Source: JAFLCA01 sp041907145 (lineage in GTDB: Bacteria > Bdellovibrionota_C > UBA2361 > JAFLCA01). From it: 19,159 nt of DNA. Within the stretch, counting starts at the first letter, position 1. Each line of letters starts with the position of its first letter. The stretch is taken from NCBI GenBank assembly GCA_041907145.1, contig JAYRHW010000267.1, positions 1-19,159 of the forward strand, given 5' to 3'. Both the position numbers and the translations under genes were made by a program. The notes beneath the pieces were generated by a model, which was not told the DNA's origin, searched no databases, and was given only the letters and a program-made list of their open reading frames with translations. Of the stretch, positions 1-6,800 are shown one piece after another.

Positions 1-38
1 GGGTTCGGACCACCTGCTGAAGTCGATAAACTGCCCAT
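1..38 (-). CDS. Probable 5' end of a gene running off the left edge
   Basis: Only the first 12 codons lie inside the window (MGSLSTSAGGPN), too few to name a product. The start is supported by an ATG at 36-38 (minus strand) preceded by GGAG at 47-50, with an 8-base A/T-rich spacer, which is a good ribosome binding site. The gene would be co-directional with the unknown gene at 162-1139 and lies about 120 bases downstream of it. This could still be a chance ATG after a purine tract. Confidence 0.4.
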   Translation of the reverse strand, partial: MGSLSTSAGGPN

Positions 39-77
39 TTTTTAATCTCCGTCACGAATCTGGAAAGGATTCCCGCT

Positions 78-105
78 AATGTACCTGCTCTTGGGATTTA
101 CTCAA
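78..105 (-). promoter_or_regulatory. Candidate sigma-70-like promoter for the left-edge gene
   Basis: On the minus strand TTGAGT (100-105) and TACATT (78-83) are separated by 16 bases. Each matches four of six positions of the -35 and -10 consensus. It lies about 40 bases upstream of the proposed start at position 38. Weak matches like this are common by chance. Confidence 0.25.
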
Positions 106-140
106 GGGTGAAGCGGCAATGGGCGATAACCAATTCAATT

Positions 141-161
141 TGCTGCCTCCCGCTCGCAGCA
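141..161 (-). terminator. Small hairpin directly after the stop of the 162-1139 gene
   Basis: TGCTGC (141-146) and GCAGCA (156-161) form a 6-bp stem with a 9-base loop, starting right after the TAA stop at 162-164 on the minus strand. The sequence after it on that strand is A/T-rich but has no clean T run, so it would be a weak intrinsic terminator at best. Confidence 0.25.
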
Positions 162-1139
162 TTAGTCGATGGGATCGGGAAACGCCTCATCGACCTGCAC
201 CCTGCCACTGAGCACGGACTTTGCGCGCTCCAGCACATCAAGAAAAGCCTCGCCGTGATCAAGCACGTACTTGGCAGTCAGACTACCTGGAAGCTTTACA
301 CCTTCGGTCTGCACTGACTCAAGAGCCAGCTCGACTTGCTCCTGCGCCACGGCGGCACAGCCCAGGAGATTTCGCTGCACCGCATCGTGAAGGTTCGCCG
401 CATGGCCATTTTGACCGAGGCGAGCCAAAGTAATCAGAGCACCCTGCCATAATTTCTCGTAGCGCTCGCCCGTCGCATCAAAGTGCCAGAAGGCGGGACC
501 ATATCCCTGCTGCGCAGGTGGAATGAGCAAGCCCTCCTCTTCGACAAGCGTATGCTCCAAGAGCGTTCCTTCGCGAAATTGCTCCAACCGCAGGGCCAAA
601 TTTCCGGTTGATATGCCCAGTCGCTCCAACTCCGCTAGGGCCGGCGGCAATCCTTCAGCCAGGCTCTGGCGCTCCCCATCCTGCACGAAGAATTCGTGCG
701 CGGCCATAAATTGTTCGTGCATCTGAACAAGGAGAGATTCAAAAGCCTTGCGAACTTCCGGACGCTGCAGGGACTCCGGAGAGATTTCCCTCAGGCCGCG
801 GGCCAGCTGTTCGCAATCGATGACGGCAAGGCTCAAACTTTGACTCGCTCGATCAACAACTCGCAGCGGCGTTCGTTCTCCCGTGCTTCGAATATCGAGG
901 CCGAATCGAGCGAGCGTGCGTGAGGAGTCAGAAAATATTGACTCGAACTCCTCCTTCATGGCTCGACGCGGGTCGGTGCTTGGAGGCAATGGAAGTCCCT
1001 GCTGCTCGGCCAAACCGGCCATCAAGATAGCACCCAGGCCCTTCAGCGCAGCTTGATCCTCGCCAAAATTGCCGTTGTACTGCTCGATTCGAGCACAAAC
1101 CTGCGCAAGAGCAGCGCCGGCGTCCAATACTGGTTTCAT
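162..1139 (-). CDS. Unknown helical cytoplasmic protein (325 aa)
   Basis: I do not recognise this protein. It is soluble in appearance: no signal peptide, no membrane segment, and long leucine/alanine/glutamate-rich stretches that predict mostly alpha helix. A proline-containing segment near residues 50-57 and an aromatic-rich segment around 213-225 (YGPAFWHFDATG) break the helices. The start is an ATG at 1137-1139, with only a weak GAAG upstream. Codon use and the long open frame support a real gene even though open frames exist on the other strand. It is divergent from ychF with a 165-base shared upstream region, and no operon partner is evident on its 5' side. No catalytic motif could be identified, so no function is proposed. 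Confidence 0.75.
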   Translation of the reverse strand: MKPVLDAGAALAQVCARIEQYNGNFGEDQAALKGLGAILMAGLAEQQGLPLPPSTDPRRAMKEEFESIFSDSSRTLARFGLDIRSTGERTPLRVVDRASQSLSLAVIDCEQLARGLREISPESLQRPEVRKAFESLLVQMHEQFMAAHEFFVQDGERQSLAEGLPPALAELERLGISTGNLALRLEQFREGTLLEHTLVEEEGLLIPPAQQGYGPAFWHFDATGERYEKLWQGALITLARLGQNGHAANLHDAVQRNLLGCAAVAQEQVELALESVQTEGVKLPGSLTAKYVLDHGEAFLDVLERAKSVLSGRVQVDEAFPDPID

Positions 1140-1269
1140 GGGATACTTCTACAGCACTAGTCCCTAATAGTTATGCAGAGGCCGATGAAGCTGCCACATT
1201 CCGGGGAGGAACCCAATAAGGGCGGCCACTTATCTATTGCCCCTGCCTAGAATAATCCAGCTAATTCTG

Positions 1270-1300
1270 TATACTGTCGGCGCCTAACAAACCATAGAGG
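1270..1300 (+). promoter_or_regulatory. Candidate -10 element and ribosome binding site for ychF
   Basis: TATACT at 1270-1275 matches the -10 consensus in five of six positions and lies 29 bases before the GTG start, which would give a short leader. I see no convincing -35 hexamer at 16-18 bases upstream. AGAGG at 1296-1300 is the likely ribosome binding site, with a rather short 4-base spacing to the GTG. Confidence 0.35.
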
Positions 1301-1304
1301 TCAC

Positions 1305-2417
1305 GTGGGTTTTACCTGTGGAATTATCGGACTTCCAAACGTCGGAAAGTCCACCATTTTCAATGCTCTCACTTCGGCCAAAGCCGCAGCAGCAAACTTC
1401 CCATTTTGTACCATAGAGCCTAACACCGGAGCGGTGCCGGTTCCCGACCCCCGCCTTGAGGTGCTTTCGAATTTAGCCAAGTCAGAGAAAATTATTCCGA
1501 CTCAGATCACCTTCGTCGATATCGCGGGCCTAATTCGTGGAGCCTCAAAGGGCGAGGGCTTGGGCAATCAGTTCTTGGGGCATATTCGCTCCGTTGACGC
1601 AGTGGCACACGTCGTGCGCTGCTTTGAAGATGAAAATATCGTGCATGTCGAGGGGCGTATCGATCCGATGAGTGATATCGAAACTATCGATACCGAACTA
1701 TGCCTCGCCGATCTCGATTCAGTACAAAAGAACATCGGCAAATTCGAGAAACTTTCAAAATCTGGAGACAAGGACGCCAAGGCACGCTTGGCAGTTTTTC
1801 AGGAACTTGAAAAGCACCTCTCCCAGGGCCTTCCGGCTCGCACCTTCAGTTCTAAAGCTCTAGACGAACTTATTGTAGAAGCGTTGTCGAACTTACTCAC
1901 CGCGAAGCCGATGCTCTTCGTTGCTAACGTAGCGGAGGGAGAAATGGACACAGCTCCCGTCCCCGGGGGCAGCAAGCATATCGATCGCGTCGCCGATCAT
2001 GCCAAAAAATTGGGCTCCGATTTAGTCATTATTTCTGGCAAGGTCGAATCGGAGATAGCCGAGTTGAGCGGCGATGATCGCAAGGCGTACCTACATGAAC
2101 TGGGAATGGAAACCTCCGGTTTGGACCGCCTCACCATCGCAGGTTACAAGCTTCTCAAACTCATAACTTTCTTCACGGTAGGCCCCAAGGAAACCCACGC
2201 CTGGACTGCCTCGTACGGCACCAAAGCTCCCCAGTGCGCCGGCAAGATTCATACAGACTTCGAACGCGGATTTATTCGCGCCGAGGTTATTAGCTATCAA
2301 GATTACATCGACGGCAGTGGAGAAGTCGGGGCTAGAGAGAAGGGAAAACTTCGCGTCGAGGGCAAGGATTACGTCATGCAAGACGGAGATATCGTGCACT
2401 TTCGCTTTAACGTCTAG
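1305..2417 (+). CDS. ychF: Redox-responsive ATPase/GTPase YchF (OLA1/Obg family)
   Basis: This is the universally conserved P-loop NTPase YchF, a ribosome-associated protein that in characterised members prefers ATP to GTP and is linked to stress and translation control. Visible motifs are the Walker A loop GLPNVGKST (residues 9-17), the G3 region DIAGLIRGASKGEGLGNQF (72-90) and the family-specific NVAE (208-211) in place of the usual NKxD. A C-terminal TGS domain covers about 285-368, with the typical ending DYVMQDGDIVHFRFNV. The 370-residue length is normal for the family, which is usually about 363. The start is GTG: translation from it gives MGFTCGIIGLPNVGKS, which aligns exactly with the family N-terminus. 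The stop codon overlaps that of the convergent gene at 2414-3409 in a shared CTAG. Confidence 0.97.
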   Translation: MGFTCGIIGLPNVGKSTIFNALTSAKAAAANFPFCTIEPNTGAVPVPDPRLEVLSNLAKSEKIIPTQITFVDIAGLIRGASKGEGLGNQFLGHIRSVDAVAHVVRCFEDENIVHVEGRIDPMSDIETIDTELCLADLDSVQKNIGKFEKLSKSGDKDAKARLAVFQELEKHLSQGLPARTFSSKALDELIVEALSNLLTAKPMLFVANVAEGEMDTAPVPGGSKHIDRVADHAKKLGSDLVIISGKVESEIAELSGDDRKAYLHELGMETSGLDRLTIAGYKLLKLITFFTVGPKETHAWTASYGTKAPQCAGKIHTDFERGFIRAEVISYQDYIDGSGEVGAREKGKLRVEGKDYVMQDGDIVHFRFNV

Positions 2418-3409
2418 ACCGCAACTCGAAAAGCCGAGATCCGCACCTCGAGCGGAGTGGCTACAGGTACGAACGGCCCTGCTGCTTCCAATTTGACGGA
2501 ATATGTTTTTTCTATCAGAGGCTGCCGTAGTATCTGCTCCCCTTCCGGCACTACATCCCCTCGCGGTGAGACACGTGGATCAATCGCCACAACCCCAACT
2601 TCATGACAATTAGATCCTGTTTCCAGTACTAGCTTGCTAACCCCGACAATAGGCGAAAGAGCCGGAGTTGTATGCGGCATGCGCTGCCCGCTGTCGAGAA
2701 GCCAAACCGGAATATCACAGTCAAAACGCTCGTGAGAAAGCTGGATAGCGTGAAACATCACTGCCAGCTGCACCGACCCTGCGCCCAGCTCGACAAAATA
2801 TCGCCGGCTCGTGCTGCGAGCCTGGACGGAGTTAAGATGGGAAGCGATAACTTTTGCGTGCTGCCCAGCTTCCGTCCGAGCAGCAGGCGAAAATACGGGC
2901 TCAATTTCGGTCAGGAGATCTCCGGAAACTATCTTGGCTATAATACCAACAGGAGCGGAGAAGCGCTCCTCGCTATCCGATTTCCAAAATGGCGCCAGCT
3001 CCAAACCTACGTTATCGGGGCGCAGCACCTCCAAGGGCACTACCGAGTGACCAGTCTCGGCGACTAATAGCTCCTCACACAGGGCCAGCGTTTCCCGACC
3101 ATCCCATCCGGCTATCCCAGCGGCAGCGAGTTGACGCGCCCGAAACAGTGAGGACGCCCGCTGTCCCTCTCCCAAAAAGCCCAGGACAGCGCCCCTAAAT
3201 TGCTCCTGAAGGGCTATGTCCGCGAGCGTTAGAGTTCTTTCCTGCCCTAGGCTGGCACAGTATGACTCAAATACAGGCAGCAACGCAGCTTCAGCCTCTG
3301 GCCCACGATGTGAAAGCAGCTCGTCTGCCGAAAAAAAATCTGAAGGGTGCTGCTCCCCAGGATCTGGAGCATCAGGTGCGGGGGAATTGTGGTTGGTAGG
3401 ATCGGGCAT
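2414..3409 (-). CDS. Unknown protein with Pro/Asp-rich N-terminus (331 aa)
   Basis: I do not recognise this protein. From the ATG at 3407-3409 the first 20 residues are rich in Pro, Asp and Asn and look disordered. An alpha-helical half follows (about 30-130), then a mixed alpha/beta half (about 130-331). It contains a segment FVELGAGSVQLAV that resembles a glycine-rich nucleotide or SAM-binding turn, but the rest of a methyltransferase is not evident. The open frame extends 16 codons further to a TTG at 3457. I prefer the ATG, though no clear Shine-Dalgarno sequence precedes either. There is no signal peptide or membrane helix. Its TAG stop overlaps the ychF stop, and the upstream region is shared divergently with the gene at 3579. 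Confidence 0.7.
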   Translation of the reverse strand: MPDPTNHNSPAPDAPDPGEQHPSDFFSADELLSHRGPEAEAALLPVFESYCASLGQERTLTLADIALQEQFRGAVLGFLGEGQRASSLFRARQLAAAGIAGWDGRETLALCEELLVAETGHSVVPLEVLRPDNVGLELAPFWKSDSEERFSAPVGIIAKIVSGDLLTEIEPVFSPAARTEAGQHAKVIASHLNSVQARSTSRRYFVELGAGSVQLAVMFHAIQLSHERFDCDIPVWLLDSGQRMPHTTPALSPIVGVSKLVLETGSNCHEVGVVAIDPRVSPRGDVVPEGEQILRQPLIEKTYSVKLEAAGPFVPVATPLEVRISAFRVAV

Positions 3410-3578
3410 ACAACGATTACGAAGGGTTACTTCAGCTCTACTGTAGCAAACACCCAAAGCTAAACAATAGGTTTCGCTAACCCGGCAACTTCAGAGCCCA
3501 ATTTTGCGAATAACTCCTGTCCTCTGCGTACCAGACCCGGAACCTACTCGCGTTCCTGATCCAATAAGGAGACTATTT

Positions 3579-4283
3579 ATGCTTAATTCCGTATCCAATT
3601 CGAATCCAATCCAGACAGTATTGGCGCAAAACGATCCACGCCTGCTCAGCACCGGCGCCTCCGGCTTTCCAATGCAAAATCTGATTGCCATGGCGGACGA
3701 CCCGCTTGCAGCCGTTTCGAGCCGCGATCGCATCTCACTCACTCCACAATCATTTGCCTCGATTATAGCGAAATCGATCGTGCAGGCAGTGCAAGGCGTC
3801 GTCAGCATTTTCGTCGATAAACTCGCCGAAATTTTCGGCATGCGAAAGAGCGGCAGCGTTCAGGGAGCTGGGAGCAGCGGCGCTACAAGCGAAAGTACGG
3901 GAACTGGATCTACTTCCGGTACGCAGGGGACCAGCGGAACCTCGGGCACAAGCGGAGCTGACGATACAGAGGCGTCCTCAGGAACCCAGGAATCCGGGGG
4001 AATCGTCGACAGCGTCAAAGACTTCTTCGGAAAAATCGGAGATTTCTTTTTCGGAGGAAAAGGCGGAATCGGAGAAGTTCTCAAAGACATCGTGACGGCA
4101 TTTATCCCGGGTGGCGCGCTCAAAATTGGCGCCGTGCTCAAGAAGTTCAAAGGCGCGGGCAAAGCGCTCAAGAACATATTAAGACTCGGCAAGAGCGCCA
4201 TCGGAAGCCTCTTCAAGACGGGTTCAAGTGTAGTGAGTAAGTTGTTTAAGTCGGGAAAAAACTTCTTTAAAAAGCTCTTCTAA
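3579..4283 (+). CDS. Unknown protein with Gly/Ser/Thr linker and cationic amphipathic C-terminus (234 aa)
   Basis: I know no homologue. The start is the ATG at 3579, preceded by AAGGAG with a 7-base spacer, the best ribosome binding site in the left half; the open frame extends 25 codons upstream but without such a site. Residues 1-50 are polar and Ser/Asn-rich. Residues 58-88 form a hydrophobic, probably amphipathic helix. Residues 91-140 are a low-complexity Gly/Ser/Thr linker with TSG repeats. From 141 on, glycine-spaced hydrophobic segments (DFFGKIGDFFFGGKGGIG) lead into a tail of 64 residues (171-234) with 14 Lys/Arg and no Asp or Glu, ending SGKNFFKKLF. There is no Sec signal peptide and no cysteine. 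The tail resembles membrane-active cationic peptides or a nucleic-acid or surface-binding tail; that is inference only. Confidence 0.75.
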   Translation: MLNSVSNSNPIQTVLAQNDPRLLSTGASGFPMQNLIAMADDPLAAVSSRDRISLTPQSFASIIAKSIVQAVQGVVSIFVDKLAEIFGMRKSGSVQGAGSSGATSESTGTGSTSGTQGTSGTSGTSGADDTEASSGTQESGGIVDSVKDFFGKIGDFFFGGKGGIGEVLKDIVTAFIPGGALKIGAVLKKFKGAGKALKNILRLGKSAIGSLFKTGSSVVSKLFKSGKNFFKKLF

Positions 4284-4308
4284 CCACCTCATGCAGTTCT
4301 TAAAATTT

Positions 4309-4342
4309 CAGGGCAGGTCGGCCGGACAGTCGGACTGCCCTG
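4309..4342 (+). terminator. Inverted repeat after the cationic-tail gene
   Basis: CAGGGCAG (4309-4316) and CTGCCCTG (4335-4342) form a perfect 8-bp stem with an 18-base loop, 25 bases after the stop of the 3579-4283 gene. No T run follows on the plus strand, so it would be an imperfect intrinsic terminator or an RNA-stabilising hairpin. Confidence 0.4.
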
Positions 4343-4360
4343 CTCCATTGTGCGCGCTAT

Positions 4361-4389
4361 TTGACATAAACTGCCGAAAGATATAGAAA
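4361..4389 (+). promoter_or_regulatory. Candidate sigma-70 promoter for tRNA-Lys
   Basis: A perfect -35 hexamer TTGACA (4361-4366) is followed after 17 bases by TAGAAA (4384-4389), or after 15 bases by TATAGA (4382-4387). Transcription would begin about 70 bases upstream of the mature tRNA. It lies just after the inverted repeat that closes the previous gene, a sensible place for the tRNA promoter. Confidence 0.5.
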
Positions 4390-4467
4390 ACTTGGGCATT
4401 TCTTCCGCAAAATGCTGCTCGTCTTCTAGGCTCTTAGCCTCTGTAGACAGCATTCTTACCCCTCTAT

Positions 4468-4540
<73 letters not shown>

Positions 4541-4545
4541 GTTTT

Positions 4546-4592
4546 TTCCGCTCGGCGCTCGGCCCGGCTGCGTCTTCCGCTCGGCGCTCGGC
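4546..4592 (+). repeat. Direct repeat just downstream of tRNA-Lys
   Basis: An 18-base unit, TTCCGCTCGGCGCTCGGC, occurs at 4546-4563 and again at 4575-4592, separated by 11 bases. Each unit itself contains the tandem pair GCTCGGC. The unit shares the string CTCGGC with the tRNA 3' end but is not a copy of it. Confidence 0.8.
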
Positions 4593-4603
4593 ATGTCCTT
4601 CTA

Positions 4604-4662
4604 TGCTTCTGTGCTTCTGGACTTAGACCTACAGCTCGGACTCTGGGATTATCACAGAAGCA
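4604..4662. repeat. Inverted repeat in the non-coding stretch after tRNA-Lys
   Basis: TGCTTCTGTG (4604-4613) is perfectly complementary to CACAGAAGCA (4653-4662). An overlapping register, GTGCTTCTG (4611-4619) with CAGAAGCAC (4655-4663), is also perfect, because TGCTTCTG-like units are tandemly repeated on the left arm. The loop is about 39 bases. It lies between tRNA-Lys and the 3' end of the convergent gene at 4703-5302, so it may act as a bidirectional transcription end. Confidence 0.5.
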
Positions 4663-4702
4663 CCGAACAACCGGAGAACAAGTTGCCCCTATTTCTGAAC
4701 TC

Positions 4703-5302
4703 CTAGTCGCGATTAATGGGCGCGATAAACTCATACCCCTCTGGCGCCTTCCAAGCCGTCTTCCAACGGCCATTGTGCTCCTTGACGTAGTCGATCAATT
4801 CAAAAATACAATCGAGATCGTGGCTGGTCTTTTCGGCCCAATCTCGCACTTCAGTGATAGTCCCCGCTGAAGGCCCCTCGCCCTGCTCCATGAGTGCCAG
4901 GCGATAATTGCAGGCCTTCTCACACAGGGCTCGATGACAATCTATCGCGGTAGTGTATTTTTGTTTCAGATTTCTATCCAACGCTACCACCGGCCAAAAA
5001 ACAACCATGGCCTCAGCACGCAGATCTTCTAGGCGCTGCAGTTTCTGCTCAACCTGCATCAAGCTCTCTAAACACTCGTTACAGCCGGGCTCGCTGCTGA
5101 CAATTCCTGCGCCACGATCGACAAATAGATACTGTCTAGGTGCGGAACAACTACTTGAAGCCAAGGCCATCGCACCAACGGCCAGCGTGCCGACAATGCC
5201 GCCGCCAAAATGATGTCGATGGGAAGAGAAGAGAGGAGCGCTATCAGGCGCGTTATCCTGCACTGGTCGGGAATGCTGAGAGGCGGACAAATCGCCTGGC
5301 AT
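4703..5302 (-). CDS. Unknown cysteine-containing membrane protein or lipoprotein candidate (199 aa)
   Basis: I do not recognise this protein. A polar N-terminal segment of about 32 residues is followed by a hydrophobic stretch at 33-49 (FGGGIVGTLAVGAMALA), then SSSC with Cys52. This could be a poor lipobox or simply a membrane anchor; the leader is long for a lipoprotein and no basic cluster precedes it. The C-terminal domain (60-199) is helical and carries six more cysteines: 74 and 77 (CNEC), 122, 127, 131 and 165. The pattern suggests disulfides or metal binding outside the cytoplasm. The ATG at 5300-5302 has no strong Shine-Dalgarno. It is divergent from the gene at 5508 and ends 162 bases from tRNA-Lys. 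Confidence 0.65.
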   Translation of the reverse strand: MPGDLSASQHSRPVQDNAPDSAPLFSSHRHHFGGGIVGTLAVGAMALASSSCSAPRQYLFVDRGAGIVSSEPGCNECLESLMQVEQKLQRLEDLRAEAMVVFWPVVALDRNLKQKYTTAIDCHRALCEKACNYRLALMEQGEGPSAGTITEVRDWAEKTSHDLDCIFELIDYVKEHNGRWKTAWKAPEGYEFIAPINRD

Positions 5303-5431
5303 AGGGGAAGTATAGGACCAGAGGCGCTGCTAACAAAGGCACGATCTCTTGGCTACGGCTAGTTGCGCTTCGGCGACGCCCACCTTACATGCTGAGAAAG
5401 GTCGAGATTTTAACCACTTAGAGGGACCAAG

Positions 5432-5461
5432 GGGGCTGGTAGACTTATCGTGACTAGCCCC
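5432..5461. promoter_or_regulatory. Hairpin or operator-like inverted repeat before the 5508 gene
   Basis: GGGGCTGGT (5432-5440) pairs with ACTAGCCCC (5453-5461), nine pairs including one G-T, around a 12-base loop. A second small hairpin, CCACC/GGTGG with a CCC loop (5460-5472), adjoins it. No T run follows on either strand, which argues against a terminator. The position within the 205-base divergent upstream region suggests an operator or leader structure. Confidence 0.35.
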
Positions 5462-5507
5462 ACCCCCGGTGGTAAGTTTGCCGCGTTGTATTCGTAGGTA
5501 GTTCGTT

Positions 5508-6794
5508 ATGTGCCCATCCCCAAGCGCAACCGTACTAGAGCCGTTCCCCCTTGACGCTCCGGCCTCTCAGCTTCCCTCTCACCATGAGAATCGATTTAGC
5601 CACCGCGTGGCTGAAACCAACATCTACCAGAGCTGGGCGAAGAAACTCTCGGGAATGACAGACCGAGCGGAACTGACGGAACAGTCGGCGAAGCATTATC
5701 GCGCTCAGGGCCTTAAGTTCTTTTGCTATCTTCTCACCACGCAGCATGAGCCCCATGCATTAGAGACGGCCCTTACCTCGGCGGATTCTTCTGAACGCCT
5801 GAATACCCTACTCGCGCGCAGCCTTCGAAAGCTCGATCTCCCCACCATCATGACCCACCTACGGGCGCAGGAAACGCCGGAGAGCAGGCAAGGAGTGCAC
5901 CAAGCTCGCTCACTTCTTGTCACGCACCTTTTGCCGTGGGCGCACACTCAGAACCTCACGAACTTTGACGTTCGAGACTACAACCGTCAAAGTTTTCGTC
6001 TGGAGAAGTCCCTCGACGACCATATGGTCAGAAGAAATGAGCTGCTCCTTAAATGGGGAGCCGAGCTGGATACTTATTTTTCCGAGGCCACAGCCGCCAA
6101 CTATAAGAATGTAGTGCGCCGTTACCTGCGCTATCTGCGAGAAAATTACCTCAGCGCAGAAGATCGCAGAGCAATAGAATCCGGATCCCTGCACCCTGCC
6201 AGAGCCCTAAACGATTTAATCCTCAAGGAGCCTTTCGAGCGCTTAGACGCATTCCTCAAGCAATATTCAGGCTGGCAGGGAGACTCCGCCCGCTCGATCA
6301 TATTGAATGATTTCTATGAATATCTGCACCGCAAAGGGCTGACTAAATTCGATCCTCATAGCTATCCGCGAGGAACATTCTTCCCCGAATTGCCCGCGTC
6401 AGAAGCCATCGTGCGTGAAAGTCCCTTGCTGGCTGCATGGGCGGAGTCTGTCCGAGAAGATCCGAACGTGGGGGCAGATGCCGCAGCGGGATACATTCGC
6501 TGCGTAGCCCGCTATATGTTCTTCGTCAGAGACGAGGAAATGATGGTTTCGACCGGCAGGGGCAAACGCGGGCTCGATCCGAGTATTCGCGAGCCCGAAA
6601 AGGCCCTCGACCGTTTCGTCGTGCGACTCGAGCCTGAGTTTCGGTTGGCAAAGTTCCTAAAGTCCGTGGAAAGCGAGCGCTCGTACGAGGTTCTACGCTG
6701 GCTTCTAGCCGAACGGTTCTATCCTTGGCTTGCGGAGCAGGACTCGGGAACCACTTTTAATCACGATCGCTTTGCCACGCTGCTGGCGGCTTAA
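5508..6794 (+). CDS. Orphan protein with repeated integrase-type SAM-like (core-binding) units (428 aa)
   Basis: The sequence looks like several tandem copies of the helical core-binding domain that precedes the catalytic domain of tyrosine recombinases. The recurring pattern is a hydrophobic helix, a short loop with small or polar residues, then a helix ending in an aromatic/Leu motif. Examples are SAKHYRAQGLKFFCYLL (60-76), TAANYKNVVRRYLRYL (195-210), SARSIILNDFYEYLHRKG (260-277), AAGYIRCVARYMFFV (326-340) and SYEVLRWLLAERFYPWL (392-408), with a weaker one near 125-160. Spacing is about 60-70 residues. No R...HxxR...Y catalytic set follows, so strand-exchange activity is unlikely. The protein may bind DNA or act as a scaffold; this is inference. 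The start ATG has only a weak AGGT upstream. The gene is not bounded by repeats, and tRNA-Lys lies about 1 kb away. Confidence 0.75.
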   Translation: MCPSPSATVLEPFPLDAPASQLPSHHENRFSHRVAETNIYQSWAKKLSGMTDRAELTEQSAKHYRAQGLKFFCYLLTTQHEPHALETALTSADSSERLNTLLARSLRKLDLPTIMTHLRAQETPESRQGVHQARSLLVTHLLPWAHTQNLTNFDVRDYNRQSFRLEKSLDDHMVRRNELLLKWGAELDTYFSEATAANYKNVVRRYLRYLRENYLSAEDRRAIESGSLHPARALNDLILKEPFERLDAFLKQYSGWQGDSARSIILNDFYEYLHRKGLTKFDPHSYPRGTFFPELPASEAIVRESPLLAAWAESVREDPNVGADAAAGYIRCVARYMFFVRDEEMMVSTGRGKRGLDPSIREPEKALDRFVVRLEPEFRLAKFLKSVESERSYEVLRWLLAERFYPWLAEQDSGTTFNHDRFATLLAA

Positions 6795-6800
6795 AGAGTG

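Noticed and set aside
2672..3067. 131-residue plus-strand open frame
   Set aside because: It is antisense to the 331-codon gene; the minus-strand frame is far longer and ends neatly against ychF.
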